Notes under the pieces: model-generated
Database searches by the model: none
What the model was told of the DNA's origin: nothing
What the model saw: the letters and a program-made list of their open reading frames with translations, nothing else
In this document: piece after piece, positions 44,371-52,644 of the stretch
Layout: each line of letters begins with the position of its first letter
Position numbering within the stretch: the first letter of the stretch is position 1
Source: Chryseobacterium takakiae
Lineage (GTDB): Bacteria > Bacteroidota > Bacteroidia > Flavobacteriales > Weeksellaceae
Direction of reading: 5' to 3'
NCBI RefSeq assembly: GCF_900129385.1
Contig: NZ_FQVO01000006.1
Location: 1 to 64,000, forward strand
DNA: 64,000 nt
Program-made: the position numbers and the translations under genes

Positions 44371-46676
44371 GACTCGTTATATTTTTTTAAGTTATATTTT
44401 TTTACACGTTTTTTAATTGATGATTTTCCTCCATCAGTAATTTCAGCAATGTAATCGACAACACTTTTATTTCCAATTTTACCTTCAAGTTCACATGATT
44501 TTATAACAATCTTATTGTCAATATTTCTACAGAGAATTATATTTTGAGCATCGGCAAGCATCGGAATAGTCGCATTATGGGACACCAAAATCACTTGCTT
44601 TTTTGCTTTAATTTTTTTAATAGCACTTACAAGCCCTTTGTTAATGTAATTTGTTGCAAGATTATCTTCTGGTTGATCAATTATTATTGGCGATATATCT
44701 TCTTCATACCCAAGTATTAAATCTAAAATTACAGAGGTTTTCCAACCAGGACTTAAAGAATCAAAATCTTTACCTCCATCTGTTATGATTTTATAATTTT
44801 TTTTATTTAAGTTTTCAAAATCTGAGTAGATTTTCTTTTCAAAATCTTCGTAACCATGAACTTTCGGCTGTTGCTTTTTATGATTATCCTCAAATAATAT
44901 ATTTGGCGTAATGTTCTCAAATCTATCAATTTTGTTTTTCAAATAATGATTAACAATCTCTATAAATTTTTCTTTATCAAGCTTAAAACCATTTTCTATA
45001 TGAAGTTTATGACCCATAGATTCAATAACTTCAGAGTCGAAATTCAAATTATAATTAGAAATTTTAGAAAGCGTGAGATTAAATTTCTTATTAGCATTTA
45101 CATAGATTTTCAGTGTTTCAATTAGTTTTTCAAAATTTTGTTTTTTCGTTTGATCTTCAGAATTGTTTTCTTTCAACAAATCATCGAATTCTTTTTTATA
45201 ATTATCAACAATTTTCCTAGTTGAACTTTCATTTAAAAAATTTTTATACGCTAACTTTAACTCGTCTTTTAATTCTTTTATCAAACTTGAATTATGATTG
45301 ACAAATGGATATTTTCCTAAGAAATCTTCTATTTCATCTAAATCAGAATTATAAGTATCATATTTTGATTTAGAAAATTCCAATTTAGATTTTTCCAAGT
45401 CACTAGGCTGCAATTTTTTAAAAGGATTTGATTTCAGATTGTCTTTAACTATTAACCTTGAAATAACAGGAATATTATTTAAATTTTGAATTTCCTTGTC
45501 GATTATTTTTACTTGTTTAACTAATTCAATTACATCTTGTTTAAACTCAGCCAACCCTTTGTTGATTAGTTCTTTCACTTCATCATCTCCCGGAAAAACA
45601 TTTTTAATTATGTCTATGTCATCTATTTTATTTTCTGATACATTATTAACGACACTCATAATATAATTTTGAGATAAAAAATGAGGTGTCATACCTGAAG
45701 GATTTTTTATAATTGCTTTATCAATATCATATTGCTCTAAATATATTGATTGATCAGTTGTAGCACAAATATTCTTATGTATTGAATCTACAAGTAAGGA
45801 TTTACCGCTTGATGAACTTCCAATCACAACATTTAATCCTGATTTGAATTCTACATCTATTTTAATATTTTCTTTATTAAGCGAAATGCTTTCGATGTTT
45901 TCTGACCAAAATTCTGGTTTAGTATCAGAATAGATCAGTCTTGAAGATTCCGATAAAGACAAACGTAACCCATTAAATGTAGGTAATGCTAACATCCAAG
46001 TTGGTACATAAGGATTTTGATCTTTACCGTTTGGGTAAAGCGCTGGATTATAATTATCACTACATTTTATTAGATTTACAAATTCATTGATACCAAGTTT
46101 TATAAAATATTCTTGTGTTCTTTCTAAACCACGGTTTCCTCTTGCTGTAAAGCCATCAAACTGATTGTAATAAATACTTTTTTCTAAAGTTGTATCAAAT
46201 TTAACTCCTGCAGGAATAGAAGTATCAAATGTTGCATGTGATTGCCCTCCATGAGGTAATAAAATAAATTCATAATTATCAAATTCATTTATAACTTGCT
46301 GAATTGTTGGTATTGAGGGATCTAATTTTTCAACAACCTTTTTAGGATAGAGCTTGTCTAGTTTTTTATTTATCTCATCAAGCACATCCTGAGTAATTTC
46401 ATCAATATCAAAATAAATATGACAATGATACGCAGGACAATCATCATAATTTTTTATATGTAATTCTACACCAACTATAATATTTACTCCTAAATTTTTA
46501 GCTTTCATGTAAGCATTGGTATTGATAGTATTATGATCTGTTAATGAAATAAGAAAATCAGATTCATCAGTAAATTCTTTAATCTTATCTACAAGTGTTT
46601 CAACAGAATAGTTTGGATCCAAACTATCAGGATTATCAGAAGTGTGTATATGTATATCTACAAAAATTGGATTCAT
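44367..46676 (-). CDS. PHP-domain / SMC-like AAA ATPase (TrlF/Ppl-type), candidate phage defence
   Basis: A 769-residue fusion. Residues 1-240 are a PHP phosphoesterase domain with metal-site motifs H9-x-H11, D47-H48, E71, H84-x-H86, H142 and D206. Residues 255-740 are an ABC/SMC-type ATPase: Walker A GSSSSGKS (286-293), a long helical middle (about 365-600, coiled-coil-like), signature LSPGW (641-645), Walker B IIIDQPEDN (664-672) and H-loop H700. All key residues are present, so the protein should be active. PHP-ATPase fusions of this kind include TrlF proteins and, as I recall, the Ppl antiphage class. It is the middle gene of three tightly packed AT-rich genes. Cleavage of nucleic acid or nucleotides under ATPase control is inferred. 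Confidence 0.85.
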   Translation of the reverse strand: MNPIFVDIHIHTSDNPDSLDPNYSVETLVDKIKEFTDESDFLISLTDHNTINTNAYMKAKNLGVNIIVGVELHIKNYDDCPAYHCHIYFDIDEITQDVLDEINKKLDKLYPKKVVEKLDPSIPTIQQVINEFDNYEFILLPHGGQSHATFDTSIPAGVKFDTTLEKSIYYNQFDGFTARGNRGLERTQEYFIKLGINEFVNLIKCSDNYNPALYPNGKDQNPYVPTWMLALPTFNGLRLSLSESSRLIYSDTKPEFWSENIESISLNKENIKIDVEFKSGLNVVIGSSSSGKSLLVDSIHKNICATTDQSIYLEQYDIDKAIIKNPSGMTPHFLSQNYIMSVVNNVSENKIDDIDIIKNVFPGDDEVKELINKGLAEFKQDVIELVKQVKIIDKEIQNLNNIPVISRLIVKDNLKSNPFKKLQPSDLEKSKLEFSKSKYDTYNSDLDEIEDFLGKYPFVNHNSSLIKELKDELKLAYKNFLNESSTRKIVDNYKKEFDDLLKENNSEDQTKKQNFEKLIETLKIYVNANKKFNLTLSKISNYNLNFDSEVIESMGHKLHIENGFKLDKEKFIEIVNHYLKNKIDRFENITPNILFEDNHKKQQPKVHGYEDFEKKIYSDFENLNKKNYKIITDGGKDFDSLSPGWKTSVILDLILGYEEDISPIIIDQPEDNLATNYINKGLVSAIKKIKAKKQVILVSHNATIPMLADAQNIILCRNIDNKIVIKSCELEGKIGNKSVVDYIAEITDGGKSSIKKRVKKYNLKKYNES

Positions 46677-46688
46677 AGCTATTATTTT

Positions 46689-46904
46689 TTAAGAATATTT
46701 TTTCATCATTTTTTCAATCGCTTTTTGTGTTTCATCAGCAATAATTTTTTCTGCTTTCTTTACTAATTGGCTTCTAAAATTTTCACAGCATGCTTTAATT
46801 TCAAATCCTTTTGAAGTTTTGATGAATTGTGGGTTTTGATTATGTTCAGCACATTTTTGACTTTCAATTTTTCTTTTAATTGAATTGTAATCTAATTCGT
46901 TCAT
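46689..46904 (-). CDS. small Cys/His protein opening the PHP-ATPase cassette
   Basis: A 71-residue protein. The N-terminal half has CAEH (Cys18, His21) and ACC (Cys39, Cys40), spaced like a small zinc site. The C-terminal half is a basic amphipathic helix (QLVKKAEKIIADETQKAIEKMMKK). It lies 12 bases before the PHP-ATPase gene on the same strand. It may bind nucleic acid or sense a signal; the role is unknown. A TACATTTG box lies 24-31 bases upstream. Confidence 0.75.
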   Translation of the reverse strand: MNELDYNSIKRKIESQKCAEHNQNPQFIKTSKGFEIKACCENFRSQLVKKAEKIIADETQKAIEKMMKKYS

Positions 46905-46927
46905 AGTTTTGTTTTTAATTTTATAAT

Positions 46928-46935
46928 CAAATGTA
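46928..46935 (-). promoter_or_regulatory. -7 box of the PHP-ATPase cassette
   Basis: TACATTTG on the minus strand (plus CAAATGTA), the same word as in the mntH promoter, just before the first gene. No TTG at -33 was found. Confidence 0.45.
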
Positions 46936-47080
46936 TAGAACTTTGGTATGTTATCATTACGGATTCCCGTAGCAGCATACTTTTTTGCTTATTTATCAAA
47001 CAAATAGCCGTTAAAAATAAAAAACCACCACCATATTTATCTCCGTATTTCTACGTAATTTAAAACAACGCTGAAACAAA

Positions 47081-47234
47081 CCCCCTGCAACTGCATGAAG
47101 TCTCCCACAACTTGCGGGAAACCTCCTGCAACTGCATTTTGTTTAAAACAAGTCTGTTGGTAACCTCCTGCAATTGCATGAAGTCTCCAACAGATTGCAG
47201 GAGACTTCATGCAACTGCATTTTGTTTCCCGCAA
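47081..47234. repeat. 41-42-bp degenerate tandem repeat with a 15-bp hairpin
   Basis: GCAACTGCAT (once GCAATTGCAT) starts at 47087, 47128, 47170 and 47211, three of them inside CC(C/T)CCTGCAA(C/T)TGCAT. A perfect 15-bp stem (47174-47188 with 47200-47214) and an inverted pair TTGCGGGAAA (47112) / TTTCCCGCAA (47225) overlie it. Reading frames through it on both strands are artefacts. It fills most of the 413-base gap between the defence-like cassette and the DUF6261 gene. Confidence 0.75.
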
Positions 47235-47263
47235 AATGTTTTCAAACTAAATGCAGAATTATT

Positions 47264-47271
47264 TATATTTG
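47264..47271 (+). promoter_or_regulatory. -7 box before the DUF6261 gene
   Basis: TATATTTG matches TAnnTTTG, 46 bases before the ATG. No TTG at the -33 distance. Confidence 0.35.
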
Positions 47272-47317
47272 TTGGTCTCAATTCATCAATAATTAACAAT
47301 AAAAACACATTTCAAGT

Positions 47318-48025
47318 ATGAAAATTTCATTAGTGAGGCTGAGTACCAAAGACCTGGCTACTCTTGCCCAGCGAATTATTTCGAATGCCCAGTCGGGAAA
47401 ATATCCTGTTATTTCCAACCATCCTCTTGTGTCAACGATGCAGACTTCCTATGCGGCGTATGATGAGGTATATACCAAGCAAATCTACAGTGGGAAAGGA
47501 GTAGATGTTGCCCAGGCAGACCGTGAAAGAGATCTTGCTTACAAAAACCTCAAAGCATTCCTGAACGGTTACCGCAAGCTTCCGACGGCAGTCAATCAGC
47601 AGCTGGCGGAAGAGCTGTACCAGGTATTTAAGCAGTTCGGACTGAACCTGGAGCGATTGAGCTATTCGTCGCAGACTGCCCAGATGAAAAAGCTGATCGA
47701 GGAACTGGAACGTCCTGAAAATGCACAGAAAATTGTGGCGCTGTCTATTGATACGGCATTTACGGAAATGAAAGCGAAGCATGAAACTTTTGAACAGATC
47801 TTTGCCGATCAGGCTGTAGCCAATGCAGACCTGCGGCAGATGTCCAGCGCCTCCGCCATCCGAAAGGATCTTGAGAAAAATCTGAAATCGTATTTCAATC
47901 TGCTCACGGCCATGAAAGACGTACCGGGATGGGAACTTTTCTACAGCGATGTGAATGAACTGGTAAAAGCCGCCAAAAACTCCTCCGGGAATGATAAGGA
48001 AAACAATCAGCCCAAAAGCGAATAA
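47318..48025 (+). CDS. DUF6261 family protein
   Basis: A 235-residue, largely helical, soluble protein (start MKISLVRLSTKDLATLAQRIISNAQS, later VDVAQADRERDLAYKNLKAFLNGYRKLP). I assign it by its form to the DUF6261 family, frequent and often multicopy in Bacteroidetes with no known role. It lies immediately downstream of the tandem repeat block at 47081, a pairing worth comparing across genomes. It ends at a good terminator. Confidence 0.72.
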   Translation: MKISLVRLSTKDLATLAQRIISNAQSGKYPVISNHPLVSTMQTSYAAYDEVYTKQIYSGKGVDVAQADRERDLAYKNLKAFLNGYRKLPTAVNQQLAEELYQVFKQFGLNLERLSYSSQTAQMKKLIEELERPENAQKIVALSIDTAFTEMKAKHETFEQIFADQAVANADLRQMSSASAIRKDLEKNLKSYFNLLTAMKDVPGWELFYSDVNELVKAAKNSSGNDKENNQPKSE

Positions 48026-48033
48026 TTCTATAC

Positions 48034-48058
48034 ACTCAGCACTCCGCTGAGTTTTTTT
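48034..48058 (+). terminator. terminator of the DUF6261 gene
   Basis: ACTCAGC, 5-base loop, GCTGAGT, followed by seven T. Confidence 0.88.
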
Positions 48059-48146
48059 ATGATCGTATGGAAGAGTTATTGGTAATAAATGTTGTCCTTT
48101 CCAACCTTTTCAATCGAAAGCGCATCTTTATAAGAAAAGATACCCT

Positions 48147-48740
48147 ATGAAATTAACGATACCTATCCCATGTCATGAAAACTGGAACCGGATGTCTCCG
48201 GCAGAGCAGGGAAGATTCTGCTCCGTATGCTCCAAAACCGTAAAAGATTTTACCGCCGTTCCGGATGAAGAAATCGTTAACGCCTTTTCGCAAAATTCGG
48301 AAAATGTCTGCGGGCGTTTTAAAAAGTCACAGCTCAACCGGGACCTGCAGTTTTCCTTTATCAACACCCTTTTCGCAAAATTTGCGGTAGGTTTTATCCT
48401 GACCGCCGGAGGATTTGCCGCTGTTAAAGCCCAGCAATGCGAACCTAAACGCGACAGCCTGGACAGGGAAAAAATTAAAGGAAAAGTGGTTTCGCCGGTA
48501 AAACAGGATTCTGTAAGGCGGATGAGTATGGTGGTTGGAGGGCTTCAAACGGTAAGTATAAGAACGAATGTTCCTTTGTATGTGGTTGATGGAAAAGTAA
48601 TGAGTGAGAAAAGATTCAGAAATATTGATACCCAAAACATTGAAAGCGTACGGATTATAAAAGATGAGCCTGCGATTGCCGCCTACGGAAGGAAAGCGAA
48701 AAACGGAGTCATCGTAGTGACCACTAAGATAAAGCGATGA
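48147..48740 (+). CDS. membrane protein with TonB-receptor-plug-like C-terminus
   Basis: A 197-residue protein. The first 55 residues hold a cysteine motif (IPCHENWNRMSPAEQGRFCSVCSKTVKDF) found at the start of many Bacteroidetes proteins. A single transmembrane helix (about 73-94) follows. The C-terminal part (YVVDGKVM ... IESVRIIKDEPAIAAYGRKAKNGVIVVTTK) mimics the plug peptide of SusC/TonB receptors. Such small plug-like proteins may mark or engage TonB systems; the function is unproven. Confidence 0.75.
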   Translation: MKLTIPIPCHENWNRMSPAEQGRFCSVCSKTVKDFTAVPDEEIVNAFSQNSENVCGRFKKSQLNRDLQFSFINTLFAKFAVGFILTAGGFAAVKAQQCEPKRDSLDREKIKGKVVSPVKQDSVRRMSMVVGGLQTVSIRTNVPLYVVDGKVMSEKRFRNIDTQNIESVRIIKDEPAIAAYGRKAKNGVIVVTTKIKR

Positions 48741-48768
48741 TCTTAAAACAATGAATAATTGTTTTATT

Positions 48769-49202
48769 TGTCATTCTGAATAGAGCGAAGCGACGTGAAG
48801 AATCTTTTTAACCGCAGATTTCTCGGATTTGCGCAGATAATTGAGTGTTTATCATGGTAGATGAGATTCTTCCTTTGTCAGAATGACAATGGAATTTTTA
48901 TCGTGTTGGTGGATATATTGTCGTCTGTCATTCTGAACAGAGCGAAGCGACGTGAAGAATCTTTTTAACCGCAGATTTCTCGGATTTGTACGGATGATTG
49001 AGTGTTTATCGTGGTAGATGAGATTCTTCCTTCGTCAGAATGACAATGGAATTTTTATCGTGTTGGTGGATATATTGTCGTCTGTCATTCTGAATAGAGC
49101 GAAGCGGCGTTAAGAATCTTTTTAACCGCAGATTTATCGGATTTGCACGGGTGATTGAGTATTTATGGTGGTGGATGAGATTCTTCCTTCGTCAGAATGA
49201 CA
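48769..49202 (+). repeat. three tandem 157-bp repeats (120-bp inverted-end element plus spacer)
   Basis: Units of 120 bp at 48769-48888, 48926-49045 and 49083-49202, each opening TGTCATTCTGAA.AGAGCGAAGC and closing CTTC.TCAGAATGACA. They are separated by the same 37-bp spacer, giving an exact 157-bp period. A diverged fourth unit is at 51309-51429. No coding content. Confidence 0.9.
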
Positions 49203-49387
49203 GTAAAGTTATATCAATCTGCGTTTCTGCTTGCGTTTAGTTTGTCATGCTGGAAGCATCTCTACAGCTTTTTATGATGTGTTTTCTTGCTCTATTTGGA
49301 TCCTTAACAGGATGACAAATACGAATATGTTTTAAAAACATGAGTTACTTGTTTGGTGTTTCGATGGACTGTAGTGATGGACGTTTC

Positions 49388-49500
49388 TAAACCATCCCGT
49401 CAAAAATTTTTTCAAATTTTCGACACCAGTGCCTCTGTGCTTTTATTTATAAATAGAATCGGCGAATCTCGTTCCTCAATTTCCAGAGTTGGGGAATTTT
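49388..49500. repeat. degraded repeat remnants before gapN
   Basis: TAAACCATCCCGTC..CGACACC (49388-49427) and AATCTCGTTCCTCAATTTCCAGAG.TGGGGAATT (49465-49500) are partial copies of the repeats at 3305, 41141 and 51492. With the tandem units they account for most of the 916-base gap 48741-49656. Confidence 0.55.
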
Positions 49501-49656
49501 TTATGTACCTTTTTAAGGAAGAATTTTAGATATTGTGTGTTAATTTTATTTCAAATAGAGCAAATCTATTAATTCCCTCTTTTTAAAATCAATTTTTAGG
49601 TCTACCTTTATTCTATTCAAATAAAAACGCTAAATATTAATTAATAAAGAAGATCT

Positions 49657-51285
49657 ATGGAATCATCAAACACTCCTTCATTTCAGGAAATATTTAAAAC
49701 CTACAACGAAATTCCAGATGAATATAAAGTTCCCGAAATCCATCAGCGCGAATACCTCCTTAATGGAGAACTGGTAGCCTGGAGCGGAGAGGTACAGGAA
49801 ATTTATTCGCCGGTCTGCATTCCTACGGAAAACGGTTTGCAGCGAAAGCTGCTGGGAAGCGTTCCCAATATTGGCCCTAAGGAAGCAATGGATGTGCTTG
49901 ATGCCTGCGTAAAAGCCTACGACAACGGACTGGGAGAGTGGCCAACCATGTCGGTGGAAGGAAGAATCAAATGCATGCAGAAGTTTGTGTACCTGATGAT
50001 TAAGGAGCGCGATGTGATTATCAGGCTGCTGATGTGGGAGATCGGAAAAACACTGGCCGATTCTACAAAAGAATTCGACAGAACGGTAGATTATATCAAC
50101 CAGACGATTGATGCGCTGAAAGATCTTGACCGCGAGTCGTCCCGTTTCCAGCAGGCGGAAGGTACGATTGCACAGATCAGAAGAGCACCGCTTGGGGTTG
50201 TGTTAAGCATGGGGCCGTTTAATTATCCTTTAAATGAAATCTTTACCACGCTTATCCCTGCGCTGATCATGGGAAATACGATTTTGTTTAAACTTCCGAA
50301 ACATGGTGTTCTGGCACATTATCCGCTGTTAAAAGCATTTAAGGAAGCCTTTCCTAAAGGAACGGTCAATACGCTGTATGGAAAAGGATCTGAAATTATC
50401 ACCCCGATTATGGAAAGCGGCAAGGTAAATGTCCTTGCCTTCATCGGTTCGAGTAAAGTGGCCAACGGTCTGAAAAAGCTTCATCCTAAGGTTAATCGTT
50501 TACGTGCAATTTTAAGTTTGGATGCAAAAAATGCAGCCATTGTTACCAAGAATGCGAATCTTGATGTTGCAGTAAGCGAGTGTATTCTGGGATCTCTTTC
50601 TTTTAACGGACAGCGTTGTACGGCTCTGAAGCTGATCTTTGTACAGAAAGACGTTGCTGAAGAATTTACCCAAAAGCTGACAGCTGCGGTTGCGGCGATG
50701 AAACCGGGACTTCCGTGGGAAAAGGATGTTAAAATAACGCCGCTTCCTGAAGTGAATAAGCCGCCTTATCTGAAAGAATGCATTGAAGATGCTAAGTCAA
50801 AAGGAGCATATGTGCTTAACGAAAACGGTGGTTTCGGAGAAGAGTCTTTCTTCTTTCCGGCGGTTGTTTATCCGGTGAACAGTGATATGAAGCTGTATCA
50901 TGAGGAGCAGTTCGGGCCTGTAATTCCGGTGGTTCCTTTTGACAGTATTGATGAACCGATTGACTACCAGGTAAACGCAGATCACGGAATGCAGGTAAGT
51001 ATTTTCAGTGAAGATCCGATGGAATTATCGAAATTAATCGATCCGTTTGTTAATCTGGTGAGCCGTGTGAATATCAATTGCCAAGCACAGCGTGGTCCGG
51101 ATGTTTTTCCTTTCACGGGAAGAAAAGACAGTGCGGAAGGTACGCTTTCGGTGTTTGATGCGTTGCGTTCGTTCTCAATCCGCTCTTTGGTAGCGGCGAA
51201 AGTAACGGAATCGAATAAGAATCTTTTGAATACGATTGTAAGGGATCATGATTCTAATTTCCTGAGTACGGATTATATTTTTTAG
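49657..51285 (+). CDS. gapN: NADP-dependent glyceraldehyde-3-phosphate dehydrogenase (GapN-like)
   Basis: Non-phosphorylating oxidation of glyceraldehyde-3-phosphate to 3-phosphoglycerate with NADPH formation. A 542-residue ALDH-superfamily enzyme: GPFNYPLNE (active-site Asn), LFKLPKHG, FIGSSKVANGLKK, the catalytic Cys321 in FNGQRCTALKL, and FGPVIPVVPF. The QRGPDVFPFTGRKDSAEGTLSVFDALRSFSIRS end suits GapN rather than other aldehyde dehydrogenases. An extended N-terminus of about 40 residues is noted. Monocistronic. Confidence 0.9.
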   Translation: MESSNTPSFQEIFKTYNEIPDEYKVPEIHQREYLLNGELVAWSGEVQEIYSPVCIPTENGLQRKLLGSVPNIGPKEAMDVLDACVKAYDNGLGEWPTMSVEGRIKCMQKFVYLMIKERDVIIRLLMWEIGKTLADSTKEFDRTVDYINQTIDALKDLDRESSRFQQAEGTIAQIRRAPLGVVLSMGPFNYPLNEIFTTLIPALIMGNTILFKLPKHGVLAHYPLLKAFKEAFPKGTVNTLYGKGSEIITPIMESGKVNVLAFIGSSKVANGLKKLHPKVNRLRAILSLDAKNAAIVTKNANLDVAVSECILGSLSFNGQRCTALKLIFVQKDVAEEFTQKLTAAVAAMKPGLPWEKDVKITPLPEVNKPPYLKECIEDAKSKGAYVLNENGGFGEESFFFPAVVYPVNSDMKLYHEEQFGPVIPVVPFDSIDEPIDYQVNADHGMQVSIFSEDPMELSKLIDPFVNLVSRVNINCQAQRGPDVFPFTGRKDSAEGTLSVFDALRSFSIRSLVAAKVTESNKNLLNTIVRDHDSNFLSTDYIF

Positions 51286-51308
51286 ATCGTAAACGAAGGA
51301 TGGTCTGT

Positions 51309-51429
51309 TGTCATTCTGAACAGAGCGGCGCGGCGTGAAGAATCTTTTTAACCGCAGATTTCCCGGATTTGCACGGATGATTGTGTGTTTATCGTGTTGG
51401 ATAAGATTCTTCCTTCGTCATAGTGATAT
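51309..51429 (+). repeat. diverged fourth copy of the 120-bp element
   Basis: TGTCATTCTGAACAGAGCGG..GTGAAGAATC, ACCGCAGATTTC, GATTCTTCCTTCGTCA.. as in the tandem units, but the right inverted end has decayed. Single copy behind gapN. Confidence 0.8.
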
Positions 51430-51491
51430 AGAGACGGATTTGTTGAAGCAATGAATACTTGTTTTGAGTGAATTGCTAATGTTGTGATCTT

Positions 51492-51551
51492 TTTAAACCA
51501 CCCCGTCGTAAATTCTTTGAATTTCCGCCACCTCTCCAAAGGAGGGGAATT
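51492..51551 (-). repeat. CCCCTC/GAGGGG-type dispersed repeat, inverted copy
   Basis: On the minus strand it begins AATTCCCCTCC and ends ACGGGGTGGTTTAAA, matching the ends of the copy at 3305-3364. Confidence 0.6.
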
Positions 51552-51583
51552 GCCTAAAAATTATGTAGTTTACATTATAAAAT

Positions 51584-51614
51584 AAATCCGCAGTACCAAA
51601 AGTGCTGCGGATTT
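51584..51614 (-). terminator. terminator of the alpha/beta hydrolase gene
   Basis: AAATCCGCAGTAC, 5-base loop, GTGCTGCGGATTT (one G-U), T-rich on the minus-strand downstream side. Confidence 0.75.
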
Positions 51615-51652
51615 TGATTAATGAAATCAAAACATATATTGGAAGAGAATTG

Positions 51653-52483
51653 TTAGTGCGAAGTCAGGAATCTGCTGATGATACCGTTCAGCTCTTCGGC
51701 ATGGGTCACATTAAGACCATGCGGCGCTCCTTCTATGATCATAAAATCGTTGTTGACGATTCCCTGAGCAGCCTGTTTGCCTGCGGTATCAATCGGAACA
51801 ATATTATCAGAATCTCCGTGAACAATGAGTGTTTTTACGGTAACATTTTTAAGTTCGGGACGGAAATCCGTATTGGCCCAGCTTTCTGCACATTTTATCG
51901 TCGCAATAGGATTGGCGAATGAGGCAATGGCCCAATCATAGTCGAGTTGTTTTTGGCTGACTGTTTTTGAAAGCAGTCCGACATTGTAAAAATCTTTGTG
52001 GAATGATTCCAGGAACGTGATACGATCTGTTTTTAAGGCATTCATGATCTCATCCAGCTTTTCCTGCGGAACACCATCCGGATTGTCGTCTTTCTGCTTG
52101 ACAATCGGAATAATGGATGAAATTAAAGCTACCTTATCGATGTTTTCGGTTCCGTAGTTGGTAATGTAGCGAACAACTTCGCCGCCACCCATTGAGAATC
52201 CGAAAAGGATCACATTTTTTAATTCAAGCTGTGTGATGATTTCATGAAGATCTTTTGCCAATCCGTCATAATCATACCCATCAAGACTTGGAGATGATTT
52301 CCCGAAACCTTTTCTGTCGTAAGAAATAACCCGGTATCCGAGATTAAGTAAAACGGGAATCTGCATTTCCCAGGATTTTCCGCTCAACGGCCATCCGTGA
52401 ATCAAAATAATGGGTTGTCCGGATCCTAAATCTTCATAGTAAAGCTGGACGTTTTGATCGTCCTGTTTTGTAATAAAAGGCAT
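51653..52483 (-). CDS. alpha/beta hydrolase, haloperoxidase-like
   Basis: A 276-residue cytoplasmic alpha/beta hydrolase of the non-heme chloroperoxidase/esterase group. It has LIHGWPLSGKSWEMQ, VISYDRKGFGKSS, nucleophile GFSMGGGEVVRY, acid in HGDSDNIVP and His in GAPHGLNVTHA. The natural substrate is unknown; haloperoxidase activity in this group is usually incidental. Monocistronic. Confidence 0.88.
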   Translation of the reverse strand: MPFITKQDDQNVQLYYEDLGSGQPIILIHGWPLSGKSWEMQIPVLLNLGYRVISYDRKGFGKSSPSLDGYDYDGLAKDLHEIITQLELKNVILFGFSMGGGEVVRYITNYGTENIDKVALISSIIPIVKQKDDNPDGVPQEKLDEIMNALKTDRITFLESFHKDFYNVGLLSKTVSQKQLDYDWAIASFANPIATIKCAESWANTDFRPELKNVTVKTLIVHGDSDNIVPIDTAGKQAAQGIVNNDFMIIEGAPHGLNVTHAEELNGIISRFLTSH

Positions 52484-52595
52484 ATTTATATTTTTTGGTG
52501 TACCTCAGGAATCACAAATATTAAGCCAATCATTTTATATAAATTAGCATTACGTCAGACCTAATAAAAAAAATGCATAAAAATTTAATATTCGC

Positions 52596-52624
52596 TGTAA
52601 CATTTTTAAAAAGGTAGAACTAAC
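52596..52624 (+). promoter_or_regulatory. candidate ECF-type promoter before the sigma gene
   Basis: TGTAAC at 52596-52601, an A/T tract, then a GTAGAAC-like element resembles ECF promoters of the TGTAAC type, consistent with autoregulation. It is the only such sequence noticed near the gene. Confidence 0.35.
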
Positions 52625-52644
52625 CTCACAGAGAGTACGAAATT

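Noticed and set aside
47081..47234. CRISPR-like periodicity
   Set aside because: Only four degenerate 10-16-bp cores, intervening sequence is itself partly repeated, and there are no cas genes.
47037..47321. Open frames on both strands through the 41-bp repeats (65 and 69 codons)
   Set aside because: The frames arise from the repeat itself (reiterated Cys/Gln/Met residues on one strand, Ser/Cys/Asn on the other) and overlap each other.
48769..49202. CRISPR or satellite array
   Set aside because: The 157-bp unit is repeated in full including its spacer, so there are no unique spacers; it is a tandem duplication of an inverted-end element.
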